In this document: in pieces, positions 8,212-17,280 of the stretch | Position numbering within the stretch: the stretch's first letter is position 1 | Layout: the number at the start of each line of letters is the position of its first letter | From: Lacrimispora celerecrescens | Lineage (GTDB): Bacteria > Bacillota > Clostridia > Lachnospirales > Lachnospiraceae | Assembly (NCBI RefSeq): GCF_000732605.1 | Contig: NZ_JPME01000010.1 | Location: 310,036-374,035 of the forward strand | Direction: 5' to 3' | DNA length: 64,000 bases | Notes under the pieces: model-generated | Databases searched by the model: none | What the model saw: the letters and a program-made list of their open reading frames with translations, nothing else | Told to the model about the DNA's origin: nothing | Made by a program: the position numbers and the translations under genes

Positions 8212-8855
8212 AAGAGGAACTGATTCTGATCGGCGGAGGCGGTCATGCGGAAAGCATCATCGATACCATCAGAGGACTGGAAAAATATAAGATCACCGGC
8301 ATCCTGGACCGCCGCAAAAAAGCGGGTACAGAGGTCCTTGGCATAAAGATCATAGGAAGTGATGAAGATTTAGCCGACTGTTATAACCGCGGAATCAGGA
8401 ATGCGGTAATCGCCGTAGGAAGCATAGGAAATTCAGCGCCAAGGCGGAGGCTATACGAGCGGTGCAAAAAAATAGGCTATAATTTTCCCAATATCCTGGA
8501 TAAAAGCTCCATCCTTTCAGAAACTCTTAATATAGGGGAAGGAAACTTTATCGGAAAGGGAGTCCTCATCAATTCCAATGTTATTATAGGAAATGGAACG
8601 ATTATTAATACAGGGGCCATCGTCGAACATAGCTGCAGGATCGATGACTTTGTCCATATCGCTCCCGGAAGCGTTTTATGCGGAAATGTCCTGGTCATGG
8701 CCAATTCCCATATTGGTGCCCATTCCACCATCATACAAGGCGTGACCATTGGAAATGACACCGTGATCGGTGCAGGAAGTCTTGTTTTAAATAATATATC
8801 GTCAAATAAGCTGGCTTATGGAAGTCCGGCAAAGGAGGTAGCTTACCATGAGTAA
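8208..8855 (+). CDS. legH: Hexapeptide-repeat sugar N-acetyltransferase (LegH/NeuD-like)
   Basis: I start at the ATG overlapping the previous stop (8208); the longer frame to 8100 lies inside ptmE. The 215-residue protein begins LILIGGGGHAESIID, the NeuD/PglD N-terminal nucleotide-sugar-binding Rossmann piece. A left-handed beta-helix of hexapeptide repeats follows (about residues 95-205), including GNGTIINTGAIVEHSCRID with the catalytic His of this family. It should acetylate the C4 amine of the diamino sugar using acetyl-CoA. It overlaps legI by eight bases. Confidence 0.85.
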   Translation: MKEELILIGGGGHAESIIDTIRGLEKYKITGILDRRKKAGTEVLGIKIIGSDEDLADCYNRGIRNAVIAVGSIGNSAPRRRLYERCKKIGYNFPNILDKSSILSETLNIGEGNFIGKGVLINSNVIIGNGTIINTGAIVEHSCRIDDFVHIAPGSVLCGNVLVMANSHIGAHSTIIQGVTIGNDTVIGAGSLVLNNISSNKLAYGSPAKEVAYHE

Positions 8856-9843
8856 TGTTATGATCATCGCCGAAGCAGGAGTAAACCATAACGGCGACTT
8901 AAGCATTGCCAAACAACTGGTGGATGCCGCAAGCGTCATAGGAGCAGACGCCATTAAATTCCAGACCTTTCGGGCAAAGCATCTTGCTGTTCCGGATGCG
9001 AGGAAAGCGGACTATCAGATTGAAAATACGGGGCAGACCATGTCACAATACGAAATGTTAAAAAGCCTCGAACTATCCTGGCAGGAGTTTGAAGAGCTGT
9101 TTCAGTACTGCTCCTTCCGGCGCATTCGGTTCCTGTCCTCTCCTTTTGATGAGGAAAGCCTCCTTTTTCTTGACCGGCTTGGGGTCGATCTCATAAAGAT
9201 TCCTTCCGGAGAGATTACAAATTATAGCTATCTGAAAAAAATAGCTTCATTAAAGAAGCAAGTCATTCTGTCCACGGGAATGTCCACAGAGGAAGAGGTA
9301 GGCGAAGCCCTGGAAATCCTGGAGGAAGGCGGGCAGGAAATCACACTGCTCCACTGCTCCAGCTCCTATCCTACTCCCATGGAGGATGTGAATTTAAATG
9401 CCATGAATGCGTTAAAGCTCAAGTTCCACAAGCGGGTGGGGTATTCTGACCATACGCCGGGAATCGAAGTCGCCATTGCCGCCACAGCCCTTGGCGCCTG
9501 TGTCATTGAAAAGCATATGACCCTGGACAAAACTATGCCCGGACCGGATCATAAGGCAAGCCTGGAGCCGGATGAATTCCAACAAATGGTGGACAGCATC
9601 AGAAAAATTGAAGTTGCCCTGGGTGACGGGGTCAAAAAGCCCACGCAAGCGGAACAAAAGAACAGCGATTATGTAAGAAAATACCTGGTGGCTTCCAGGG
9701 AAATTAAAAAGGGAGAAGCCTTTACCCTTCAAAACCTGTGCGCAAAACGCAGTGCATATGGGATATCTCCCATGAAGATCCCCAGCCTGTTGGGAACGGT
9801 CGCTCAAAGAGATTATCTGAAAGACGAAAGGATCGACCAATGA
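8848..9843 (+). CDS. legI: Legionaminic acid synthase (LegI, NeuB family)
   Basis: A 331-residue NeuB-family synthase, which condenses a six-carbon N-acyl sugar with phosphoenolpyruvate to a nine-carbon sialic-acid-like sugar. It opens with the family start IAEAGVNHNGD. The TIM barrel includes KIPSGEITN and ILSTGMST, HCSSSYPTP and GYSDHTPG, then EKHMTLD. A C-terminal SAF/antifreeze-like domain (about 270-331) is present. AAAGGAGGT gives a near-perfect ribosome site. The specificity for legionaminic rather than N-acetylneuraminic or pseudaminic acid is inferred from its neighbours. Confidence 0.9.
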   Translation: MSNVMIIAEAGVNHNGDLSIAKQLVDAASVIGADAIKFQTFRAKHLAVPDARKADYQIENTGQTMSQYEMLKSLELSWQEFEELFQYCSFRRIRFLSSPFDEESLLFLDRLGVDLIKIPSGEITNYSYLKKIASLKKQVILSTGMSTEEEVGEALEILEEGGQEITLLHCSSSYPTPMEDVNLNAMNALKLKFHKRVGYSDHTPGIEVAIAATALGACVIEKHMTLDKTMPGPDHKASLEPDEFQQMVDSIRKIEVALGDGVKKPTQAEQKNSDYVRKYLVASREIKKGEAFTLQNLCAKRSAYGISPMKIPSLLGTVAQRDYLKDERIDQ

Positions 9844-11003
9844 TCAAATTATGCGTAGTGACCGGAAACCGGGCGGAATACGGCTTATTAAAGCCGGTCC
9901 TAGACCGTGTCGGGCAAGACCCGGATTTTAAACTGCAAATCATTGTCACCGGAAGCCATCTGGATACCAGATATGGGCATGGCTGCGTAGACATGGAAAA
10001 TAACGGCATAACGATCGATGAAAAAATAGAGATGAACCTTGCCTCAGACACCTCTCTTGGAATATGCAAATCCATGGGGCTGGAAATGATCAGCTTATCC
10101 GAAGCTTACCAGCGGTTAAAACCGGATATGGTTCTGCTTCTTGGGGACCGGTATGAAATCTTTGCTGCAGCAAGCGCAGCCGTTATCTGTAACATCCCCA
10201 TTGCCCATATACACGGCGGGGAAATAACAAGAGGGGCATACGATGACTCCTTGAGACATGCCATCAGTAAGATGAGCTATCTTCATTTCACAAGCACGAT
10301 GGAATACCGGAAAAGGGTCATTCAGTTAGGGGAAGCTCCTGACAGAGTCTATTGGGTCGGAGCTCTTGGTATTGAGAACATAAAGACCATGAAGCTATTA
10401 ACCAGACAGGAATTGGAGGAAAAGCTAAGGATCTCACTGATCCCTCCCATTGCTCTTGTCACATTCCATCCTGCCACTTTGGAACAGGAAAGTCCTTCGG
10501 AACAATTTAAACCCCTGGAAGATGCACTTTTGCATTTTCCGAACTTATTTGTTGTCTTTACAAAAAGCAATTCTGACAACGGCGGGAACCGGATCAACGA
10601 AATGATCAATGCTTACGCAAGCAGGAATCCTGACATGTCGGCAGTGTTTCCTTCCCTTGGCAGCCTGAATTACTTAAGCCTGATGAACTGCTGCCAGGCT
10701 GTGATCGGAAATTCTTCCAGTGGAATCCTGGAAGCGCCTTTTTTTAAAGTACCCTCCGTGAATATCGGAAACAGGCAGGCTGGAAGAATCGCACCTGCCT
10801 CTGTCATAAGCTGCGGCTATTCTGTAAACGAGATCGTGACTGCGATTCAGAAAGCCCTGTCCTTTGAACGGTATCAAGAAGAAGCTCCAAACCCTTACGA
10901 AGGCATGGAGACCAGCAAACAAATTGTCTCGGTCATTAAACAGACGTTTAAAAAGGGAATTCAACTGGAAAAGCATTTTTATGATGTGGAATGGAGATTG
11001 TAA
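9840..11003 (+). CDS. legG: Hydrolysing UDP-sugar 2-epimerase (LegG/NeuC-like)
   Basis: The start at 9840 overlaps the previous stop (ATGA). The longer frame to 9738 lies within legI. The 387-residue protein begins IKLCVVTGNRAEYGLLKPVL, typical of NeuC/LegG. It contains LLLGDRYEIFAAASAA, AHIHGGEITRGAYDDSLRHA and the late GNSSSGILEAP motif of the 2-epimerase fold. It releases the nucleotide and inverts C2 to give the 2,4-diacetamido-mannose used by LegI. Confidence 0.9.
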   Translation: MIKLCVVTGNRAEYGLLKPVLDRVGQDPDFKLQIIVTGSHLDTRYGHGCVDMENNGITIDEKIEMNLASDTSLGICKSMGLEMISLSEAYQRLKPDMVLLLGDRYEIFAAASAAVICNIPIAHIHGGEITRGAYDDSLRHAISKMSYLHFTSTMEYRKRVIQLGEAPDRVYWVGALGIENIKTMKLLTRQELEEKLRISLIPPIALVTFHPATLEQESPSEQFKPLEDALLHFPNLFVVFTKSNSDNGGNRINEMINAYASRNPDMSAVFPSLGSLNYLSLMNCCQAVIGNSSSGILEAPFFKVPSVNIGNRQAGRIAPASVISCGYSVNEIVTAIQKALSFERYQEEAPNPYEGMETSKQIVSVIKQTFKKGIQLEKHFYDVEWRL

Positions 11004-11716
11004 TGTATAGAAATAAAACTTTTTTGGCTATCATACCTGCCCGGAGTGGTTCAAAAGGAATCATCGATAAAAACATCCGGGAAATCAATCATAAGCCCCT
11101 CTTGGCATATACGTTGGAAGCCTGTAAGCGTTCCGGAATATTCGATGATATCGTGGTATCTACAGACTCTGTAAAATATGCGGAGATTGCAGAGCGGTTC
11201 GGGGCCAGTGTGCCCTTTCTGCGCCCAAAGGAACTGGCTACGGATCAGGCTTCCTCCAACGACGTCATACTGCACGTCATCAATGGGCTGGGACAGCTTG
11301 GAAACGTGTTTGATTGCTTCATGCTTTTACAGCCCACCTCTCCCCTTAGAAACGAAATACATATGATGAAAAGCGCTGATATCCTGTTAGAAAATGATGC
11401 CGATTCTGTCGTCAGTATCTGCAAGTCAGATTCCCACTCCTATTTAACCGTTGAGCTTACGGAGGAAGGAAGATTGAAGGCTTTATTTTCGGATAAAAAA
11501 CAGGTCAGAAGACAGGATATACCGCCGAATTACAGAATTAACGGGGCTATTTACCTGGCTCTGACCAGTTATTTTATGAAGTATAAAAGCTTTTACGAGG
11601 GTAAAACCCTGCCCTATTTGATGAACATCTTTGATTCCATTGATATCGATGATGATTTCCAGTTAAAAATAGCGGAATTACTTCTCATTGATAAAAATTT
11701 ATCAAATCCATTCTAA
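11003..11716 (+). CDS. legF: CMP-legionaminic acid synthetase (LegF/PtmB-like)
   Basis: A 237-residue cytidylyltransferase that activates the nine-carbon sugar with CTP. The motif LAIIPARSGSKGI near the start is the family's nucleotide-binding loop, followed by KPLLAYTLEA and LLQPTSPLR. I choose the ATG at 11003, which overlaps the stop of legG (TAATG) and has GGAG 8 bases ahead; the ATG at 10991 would lack one. This is the last gene of the glycosylation operon. The next gene is convergent, 11 bases away. Confidence 0.88.
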   Translation: MYRNKTFLAIIPARSGSKGIIDKNIREINHKPLLAYTLEACKRSGIFDDIVVSTDSVKYAEIAERFGASVPFLRPKELATDQASSNDVILHVINGLGQLGNVFDCFMLLQPTSPLRNEIHMMKSADILLENDADSVVSICKSDSHSYLTVELTEEGRLKALFSDKKQVRRQDIPPNYRINGAIYLALTSYFMKYKSFYEGKTLPYLMNIFDSIDIDDDFQLKIAELLLIDKNLSNPF

Positions 11717-11727
11717 CAGGAAATCCG

Positions 11728-12870
11728 TTAATTGCCTTCCGTAATCAGTCCCAGGGCCAGGAGGGCACTTTTTTCAAGCTCATCTTCCGTTGTAAATTCA
11801 TTCGGAGTATGGACCTCATTCATTCCGCAGGATACTACGATCCCCCGAATCCCTCCCTTGACAAAGTGATTGTTGTCACTGCCGCCCAGAGTATACTGGG
11901 TGGAGCCTTTTAAACCAAGGGACCGGCAGACTCGCTTGAACCGTTCCACCACTTCTTCACTGTCACTGATTTCATAGGCTTCGATCTGTTTTTCCACAGT
12001 AATCTCCAGGCTGCCGCCATATCCTGCCGCATTACCTTCAAAGATCTCCTTCAGTCTATTCCATTCAGACAGAGCCTTATGATCCTTTAAGCTACGGATC
12101 TCTCCTGACACAACGCATTCATCGGAAACAATATTGGTTTGTTTTCCGCCGCTTATTTTTCCAATGTTTACGGTTGTCTCATCGTCTACCCAGCCTTGCT
12201 TTAATTGGGATATGGCATGGGCTGCGATTTCAATGGCATTGATCCCCAGCTGAGGACAAAAGCCTGCATGGGCATTTTTGCCCTTGACCTTAATTTCAAA
12301 GGAAAGAAGGGTGGGCGCTGAGGTTGCAGCCAGGCCAATCTCCCCACTCAAATCAAATACATAAGCCTGTTTTGACCTTATTTTAGAATAATCAATCAGC
12401 TGGCTTCCTTTTCCGTAGTTCTCTTCTGCTACCGGAAAAAGGACCTCAATATCTCCATGAGGAAGGTTATTTTCCTTAACCACCCGGACTGCCTCTAATA
12501 TGGCAACGATTCCGGAAAGGTCGTCGGCACCAAGCACCGTATCCCCTTCCGAGGTAATCTTCCCCTTCGCATCCTGGACTGCGCGTTTCCCCTTGCCAGG
12601 CTTTACCGTATCCATATGGGCCGACAGCAAAATGGGGGCAGAACCTGTGGTTCCCTTTAAATATCCGTAAAGATTTCCTGTGGGAGCGGCGGTTCCATAT
12701 TCCGGCAGCTTTTCTTTCAGTCGGTGACCGGCATCATCTTCCCGTACCTCAAATCCAAGCTGTTTTAATTCGCCTGTTAAATAGTCCGCAATTTCCCTTT
12801 CCTGATAAGTTTCGGAATCGAATTCCACCATTTTTTTAAATTGGCTAACCAACCTGCTTCTTTGAATCAT
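11728..12870 (-). CDS. M20-family peptidase, peptidase-T-like
   Basis: A 380-residue zinc metallopeptidase of the PepT-like group. Metal ligands are visible at SAHMDTV (His85, with Asp87), GADDLSG (Asp116/117) and AEENYG (catalytic Glu149, Glu150), with a late GGSDNNHF. It should release amino acids from small peptides in the cytoplasm. It is the last gene of the long minus-strand sulfur operon, 34 bases after a GST-like gene, which suggests its substrate is a cysteine-containing dipeptide such as Cys-Gly. That role is inference. Confidence 0.8.
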   Translation of the reverse strand: MIQRSRLVSQFKKMVEFDSETYQEREIADYLTGELKQLGFEVREDDAGHRLKEKLPEYGTAAPTGNLYGYLKGTTGSAPILLSAHMDTVKPGKGKRAVQDAKGKITSEGDTVLGADDLSGIVAILEAVRVVKENNLPHGDIEVLFPVAEENYGKGSQLIDYSKIRSKQAYVFDLSGEIGLAATSAPTLLSFEIKVKGKNAHAGFCPQLGINAIEIAAHAISQLKQGWVDDETTVNIGKISGGKQTNIVSDECVVSGEIRSLKDHKALSEWNRLKEIFEGNAAGYGGSLEITVEKQIEAYEISDSEEVVERFKRVCRSLGLKGSTQYTLGGSDNNHFVKGGIRGIVVSCGMNEVHTPNEFTTEDELEKSALLALGLITEGN

Positions 12871-12904
12871 ATCGCCACCTGCTCTTTTCCTATGGGTTCA
12901 TATA

Positions 12905-13921
12905 TTAATTATCATATCTTTTAAACTTTTCTTCAGGTGTTTTGCTTAATTCCTTCCGGTTCTGCGGAGCAGACCAGATACCCTCGTAATCAATCTGGTT
13001 CACGAAACGGGAATTAAAATCCTGGAAAAAGGACTTGTTTTCTGACTGGGGCGCCGCAATATCCCGAAAGTACGTATTGTTTCTGAATGCAGGAATTTCA
13101 TATAAGTCCCTACAATATCCCCAGATGTTCTCGTAATCAACGATTCTGTGCTTAATGGGGCCCAGATTCCTGTAATAATGGGTATCAAACCTTGCCAGAG
13201 TCACAAAAAGTCTCACATCACTGTCAGTCACATAATCTCCAAATAAGAAACGGGCTTTGGAAAGGCGCTCTTCGATGAGATCCAGTGCATGATAAAAGTC
13301 TTCAAATGCCTCTTCATAAGCTATGATGGACTGCGCAAACATCATCCGGTAGGTCCCGTTATTTATATTGGGGAAAAGCCAGTCATTGTAATCATCGATC
13401 TCTTTTCTCAGTTCCTCCGGGTATAAATCCGGGGCATCCGGACTCTGGAAGGGACGGAACGCTGTTTCGAAGTAATTAGTCAGCCTGTGGTAATCATTAT
13501 TTACCACTTTTTCCGTAGTAACATCGACCAGGGCCGGCACGGTACAACGTCCTTCGTAATCCGGGTCTGCATGATAGTATAGTTCGCTTAAGTACTGAAC
13601 GCCTAGAACCGGGTCTTTTCTGTCCTCATTATACACGAATTCCCAGCCATATGCACGATTATCTTTGCTGTGGCCAACCAAATTGATCCCGATCGCCTCC
13701 TGAAGCCCTAATAACTCCCGCACAATGGAAGCACGGTTAGACCAATGGCAGCCTTTTGCCCAAAACAGCCGGTACCGGCCGCTTTCCGCCTTTAAATCAT
13801 TTTCACCATCTCCAAAGGGAGTGGTAAAACGGTTAAGCTGGCGGATAAATGCTCCTCTTTCATCGATTTCTTTCTCTATTTCCTTTGGGCGTACCTTTTG
13901 CCCGATGCTGCAGCTTGACAT
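12905..13921 (-). CDS. Glutathionyl-hydroquinone-reductase-like protein (Xi-class GST), paralogue 1
   Basis: A 338-residue protein of the ECM4/YqjG family, which reductively removes a thiol from S-aryl conjugates. It shows the family hallmarks: GRYRLFWAKGC with the active Cys58, an all-helical C-terminal half, and VTDSDVRLFVTLARFDTHYY. The usual CPWAHR is changed here to CHWSNR: the proline after the catalytic Cys is His, and the His becomes Asn. This makes it the most diverged of four copies in this operon. The host probably lacks glutathione, so another thiol (cysteine, or N-acetylcysteine conjugates) is the likely partner. The ribosome site is AGGAGGAG. It may have altered substrate range or lowered activity. 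Confidence 0.8.
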   Translation of the reverse strand: MSSCSIGQKVRPKEIEKEIDERGAFIRQLNRFTTPFGDGENDLKAESGRYRLFWAKGCHWSNRASIVRELLGLQEAIGINLVGHSKDNRAYGWEFVYNEDRKDPVLGVQYLSELYYHADPDYEGRCTVPALVDVTTEKVVNNDYHRLTNYFETAFRPFQSPDAPDLYPEELRKEIDDYNDWLFPNINNGTYRMMFAQSIIAYEEAFEDFYHALDLIEERLSKARFLFGDYVTDSDVRLFVTLARFDTHYYRNLGPIKHRIVDYENIWGYCRDLYEIPAFRNNTYFRDIAAPQSENKSFFQDFNSRFVNQIDYEGIWSAPQNRKELSKTPEEKFKRYDN

Positions 13922-13968
13922 ATGAATCTCCTCCTATTGGCTTAATATTAACGGAATACGGAACCCCT

Positions 13969-14925
13969 TTATTTAAATTTAATTTTATCCCTGCCATGAG
14001 GTGTTTTCCAGATGGAAAGGTCCGGTCCCTTAGGCACGATGCCAAAGGGATTTGTGGAAACAGCACATAAATGATAGTGTTTTTTGATAGCTTCAAAATC
14101 CGTCGTATCACCAAATCCCGGCTGTTCATATAGATCCCTTGCATATCCCCAGAGATTGGGAAAATCGGAAATCAAGCTGCGGTTTAATAAAAAGCCATTA
14201 TAGTAGGCCACATCAAAGCGGGCAAGGGTCACATACAAACGAATATCGGATTCTGTGATGTTAGCTCCAAACAGGTATCGGCTGTGGCTTAAGCGTTCTT
14301 CCAGCCAGTCAAGACGGCTGAAGACAAGATGATATGCCTCCTCATAAGCTTCCTGACTTCTGGCAAAACCTGCTTTGTAGACTCCGTTGTTAATTTCATG
14401 GAAAAGAATATCATTTAATGCATCAATCTCTTCTCTTAATTCAACCGGATATAAATCCGGTGCTCCTGCCTTATGATATCTCTTCCACTCCACCTCCCAG
14501 TATCTGGTCAGGTTAAAGTAATCGTTATTTACGACTTTTCCTGTTGTTAAATCCACGACTGCAGGAACGGTAAACCTTCCCTTATATCCGGGATCTGCTT
14601 TTAAATAGGCTTCACTTAAATACCGGATCTTTAATACCGGATCTTCCTCATTTTCATCCAGAGTAAATGCCCAATCGGTCCGCTCCACATCAGGTCTTAC
14701 CGGATCCAGTGTGCCCAGGCTGATTGCATCCTGAAGACCACGCAGGCTCCTTACAATAACAGAGCGGTGGGCCCATGGGCAGGCAGGGGACCAAAACAGG
14801 CGGTATCTTCCTGCTTCTACAGGCAGCTGCCCTTCATCTGTTCCAAATGGTGTTATAAACTGGTTTTTCTGCCGGTTGAATTTTCCGTCTTTTTCAATTT
14901 CATCCTTTATAAATTTCTTTGACAT
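13969..14925 (-). CDS. Glutathionyl-hydroquinone-reductase-like protein (Xi-class GST), paralogue 2
   Basis: A 318-residue member of the ECM4/YqjG family with the canonical active site CPWAHR (Cys49) after GRYRLFWSPA, plus the C-terminal ITESDIRLYVTLARFD that places the catalytic tyrosines. I start at the ATG at 14925, preceded by GAGGTGA. An in-frame ATG at 14949 has AGGTT directly abutting it and is less likely. The gene lies between the GNAT acetyltransferase and paralogue 1. It probably uses a small thiol to cleave an S-aryl or S-alkyl conjugate. Confidence 0.85.
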   Translation of the reverse strand: MSKKFIKDEIEKDGKFNRQKNQFITPFGTDEGQLPVEAGRYRLFWSPACPWAHRSVIVRSLRGLQDAISLGTLDPVRPDVERTDWAFTLDENEEDPVLKIRYLSEAYLKADPGYKGRFTVPAVVDLTTGKVVNNDYFNLTRYWEVEWKRYHKAGAPDLYPVELREEIDALNDILFHEINNGVYKAGFARSQEAYEEAYHLVFSRLDWLEERLSHSRYLFGANITESDIRLYVTLARFDVAYYNGFLLNRSLISDFPNLWGYARDLYEQPGFGDTTDFEAIKKHYHLCAVSTNPFGIVPKGPDLSIWKTPHGRDKIKFK

Positions 14926-14956
14926 AGTTATCACCTCATCCTTTTTCATAACCTGC

Positions 14957-15445
14957 CTAATGTTTCATATCGTCTCGCCCGTATTCATCGACAAAGCGGT
15001 ATTTTTCCGGAAGCAGGAATCCTTCTTTTTTCATCCAGTTTAAAGAATCTTCTGATCCACGGAATATGCTCATGGCTGTCTTATTCCTGCGAAATCCCAT
15101 TTTTTCGTATAGAGCGACTGTCCTGGGATGGGTGTATAGGATGACATTCTGGCCCTTAACCTGATCAAGCAGCAATTCAATCAGTTTTCTGCCGATTCCG
15201 TATCCCTGATATTCTTCATCAAGAGCAATATTATAGATCGCTGCCTGGCAGACACCATCGGATAAGGCTCTTCCGACACCCACGATCCTCCCTTTGTCAT
15301 AGACAAACACCACGGCATAGCTGTTTGTAAAGATGGTCTCCTGATCCTTTGCAGACCGGTCCGACAGCCCGGAACGCCGCAGCACATCGGCGACCTCCTG
15401 CCAGTGAATCCCTTCCTTTGTTATCTTGTAGGTTATATCATTCAT
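14957..15445 (-). CDS. GNAT-family N-acetyltransferase
   Basis: A 162-residue acetyltransferase with the acetyl-CoA motif IALDEEYQGYGIGRKLIELL (about residues 73-92) and a late Y-E-K-M-G-F. The ribosome site AGGAGG is inside the end of the previous gene, with which it overlaps by eight bases. In Bacillus, SnaA/SnaB of the ytm and yxe operons are GNAT enzymes that N-acetylate S-conjugated cysteines before cleavage. Its position here, with a cystine-type ABC importer and an M20 deacylase, fits the same job. The substrate is inferred from context only. Confidence 0.82.
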   Translation of the reverse strand: MNDITYKITKEGIHWQEVADVLRRSGLSDRSAKDQETIFTNSYAVVFVYDKGRIVGVGRALSDGVCQAAIYNIALDEEYQGYGIGRKLIELLLDQVKGQNVILYTHPRTVALYEKMGFRRNKTAMSIFRGSEDSLNWMKKEGFLLPEKYRFVDEYGRDDMKH

Positions 15446-16460
15446 GGGAGACCTCCTGAAGTTTCATCTTTTTATCCGGGTCCCTGCTTAAGATTTCCCG
15501 CCCTGACGGCAGCTCCCAGCCACTGACATCAGGTCCCTTGGCAACTATGGAATATACATTACCCCATAGAGGCTTTAAATGGGGCGATAACTGATAATGC
15601 TTTTTGTATACATCAAAACAGGTGCTTTCCTTTATTTCCGGTACCTGATATAAATCTCTGGCATAGGGCCACAAATTCTTATACTCCACCAGCCTTTTTT
15701 TGTTTGCATGAAAAACCTGATGATAGACCACATCAAATCTAGCCAGAGTCGGATACAGCCTGATATCGGAGTCCGTGATATAATCTCCGAATAAAAACCG
15801 CCTTGATTCCAGTCTTCGATCCAGGAGATCCATTGCCTCAAAAAAGGCCTCAAATGCCTTCTCGTATGCTTCCTGAGATCTGGCAAAGCCTACTTCATAA
15901 ACGCCATTGTTGATTCTTTTGAAAATGAAATGGTTTAGCTCATCGATTTCTGCCCGAAGTTCAGCCGGATAAAGCTCCGGTGCACCTACTTTATGATATG
16001 GCTTCCATGCAGTTTCAAAATAAACCGGGATCCAGAAGTGATCATTATTCACACCTTTTCCTGTGGTTGTATCTGCCAGAATGGGAACGGTGGGCCGCTC
16101 CTTATAATCCCCGTCAGGAGTATCCCTGTCATAAATTTCTTTTAAATAGTGGATTCCCAAAACAGGATCCTTTTCATCCGGATCCTCTGTAAATACCCAG
16201 CCTTTGGGATCACGGAAAATTCCCGTTGTTCCAAGACTGATAACCTTATCCAGTCCCAAAAGCCTTCTGGCTATTATGACCTTGTGCGCATGAGGGCAGG
16301 CCGGCATCCAAAGCAGACGGTACCGGCCGGCTTCCACCGGCCACTCCCCTTCTTCCCTGCCAAATTTCTTTTTGAAAAAATTATCCTGGACCTTGATTTC
16401 CCCATCCGTCTGAATCTGATGACGAAATGTGCTCTCAAATACTTCGATTCCTTCTGACAT
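15438..16460 (-). CDS. Glutathionyl-hydroquinone-reductase-like protein (Xi-class GST), paralogue 3
   Basis: A 340-residue family member with active site CPHAHK (Cys55), so the Trp of CPWAHR is His and the final Arg is Lys. The flanking GRYRLLWMPA and the C-terminal ITDSDIRLYPTLARFDVVYH are conserved. It has an insertion around residue 95 compared with paralogue 2 (KDPVLGIHYLKEIYD region). GGGGGAATGAT precedes the ATG. It sits directly after the ABC transporter genes. Each of the four paralogues has a different residue set at the active site, which suggests different leaving groups rather than simple dosage. Confidence 0.83.
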   Translation of the reverse strand: MSEGIEVFESTFRHQIQTDGEIKVQDNFFKKKFGREEGEWPVEAGRYRLLWMPACPHAHKVIIARRLLGLDKVISLGTTGIFRDPKGWVFTEDPDEKDPVLGIHYLKEIYDRDTPDGDYKERPTVPILADTTTGKGVNNDHFWIPVYFETAWKPYHKVGAPELYPAELRAEIDELNHFIFKRINNGVYEVGFARSQEAYEKAFEAFFEAMDLLDRRLESRRFLFGDYITDSDIRLYPTLARFDVVYHQVFHANKKRLVEYKNLWPYARDLYQVPEIKESTCFDVYKKHYQLSPHLKPLWGNVYSIVAKGPDVSGWELPSGREILSRDPDKKMKLQEVSHE

Positions 16461-16513
16461 ATCATTCCCCCTGTCAAGCGGATATTTATAATCCGCGCTC
16501 CTACTTGATTCGG

Positions 16514-17278
16514 TTATATCGTATAATCAGCGCTTTCCAACATGTGAATCTTTACTAAAAACTCCTTTAACCGCTGGTTTTTCGGATTATCAAAGATCTC
16601 TTTCGGTGTTCCGTCAGCTACAATTTTTCCGTTTTCCAGGAATATGATCCGATTGGCCACGTTCCTCACAAAATTCATCTCATGGGTTACAAGGAGTATG
16701 GTATTGCCCTCCTGGGCTGCCTTTTTTATGGTAATCAGAACTTCGCTCACCAGCTCCGGGTCCAGAGCCGAGGTCGGTTCATCCATAAGAAGCAGTTTCG
16801 GATCCATGGCCAGCGCCCTTGCGATGGCCACCCTTTGCTGCTGCCCTCCGGATAAATGCCTGGGATAATGGGACAAACGGTCCCCCATCCCTACCTTCTG
16901 CAAGTGCTTTTCTGCAATGCTCCTGGCCTCGCTTTTCTTTAACTTCTTTACAACCATAAGCCCTTCCATTACATTCTCCAGGGCGGTCCGGTTCTTGAAC
17001 AGATTAAACTGCTGGAATACCATTTCCGTATTCTTCCGCAGCTCCAGTTTTTCCCTGGCTGATCTTGTAGTAAGGTCGATTTCCTGATCGTTTATCTTGA
17101 TGGTTCCTTTTTCCGGTTTTTCAAGCAGATTGATGGAACGGAGCAGGGTGGACTTACCGGTTCCTGATGGTCCGATGATGGCGACCACATCACCTTCGTG
17201 TATGACCAGATCAATGTTATCCAGCACCACGTTCTTGCCAAATTTTTTACTTAATCCACGAATTTCAATGACGCTCAC
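16514..17278 (-). CDS. Polar amino-acid ABC transporter ATPase (cystine-type)
   Basis: A 254-residue ABC ATPase of the GlnQ/TcyC type. Walker A is GPSGTGKST (about 36-44), the signature is LSGGQQQRVAIARA, and Walker B is LLLMDEPTSALDPE, followed by a conserved H-loop (LLVTHEM). It energises uptake through the permease directly upstream (2 bases apart) and the lipoprotein further up. Related transporters (TcyKLMN, YxeMNO) import cystine and S-conjugated cysteine derivatives, which fits the operon. Confidence 0.9.
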   Translation of the reverse strand: MSVIEIRGLSKKFGKNVVLDNIDLVIHEGDVVAIIGPSGTGKSTLLRSINLLEKPEKGTIKINDQEIDLTTRSAREKLELRKNTEMVFQQFNLFKNRTALENVMEGLMVVKKLKKSEARSIAEKHLQKVGMGDRLSHYPRHLSGGQQQRVAIARALAMDPKLLLMDEPTSALDPELVSEVLITIKKAAQEGNTILLVTHEMNFVRNVANRIIFLENGKIVADGTPKEIFDNPKNQRLKEFLVKIHMLESADYTI

Positions 17279-17280
17279 AC

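Noticed and set aside
9412-9840. Minus-strand frame of 142 codons opposite legI
   Set aside because: Antisense shadow of a clear NeuB-family gene.
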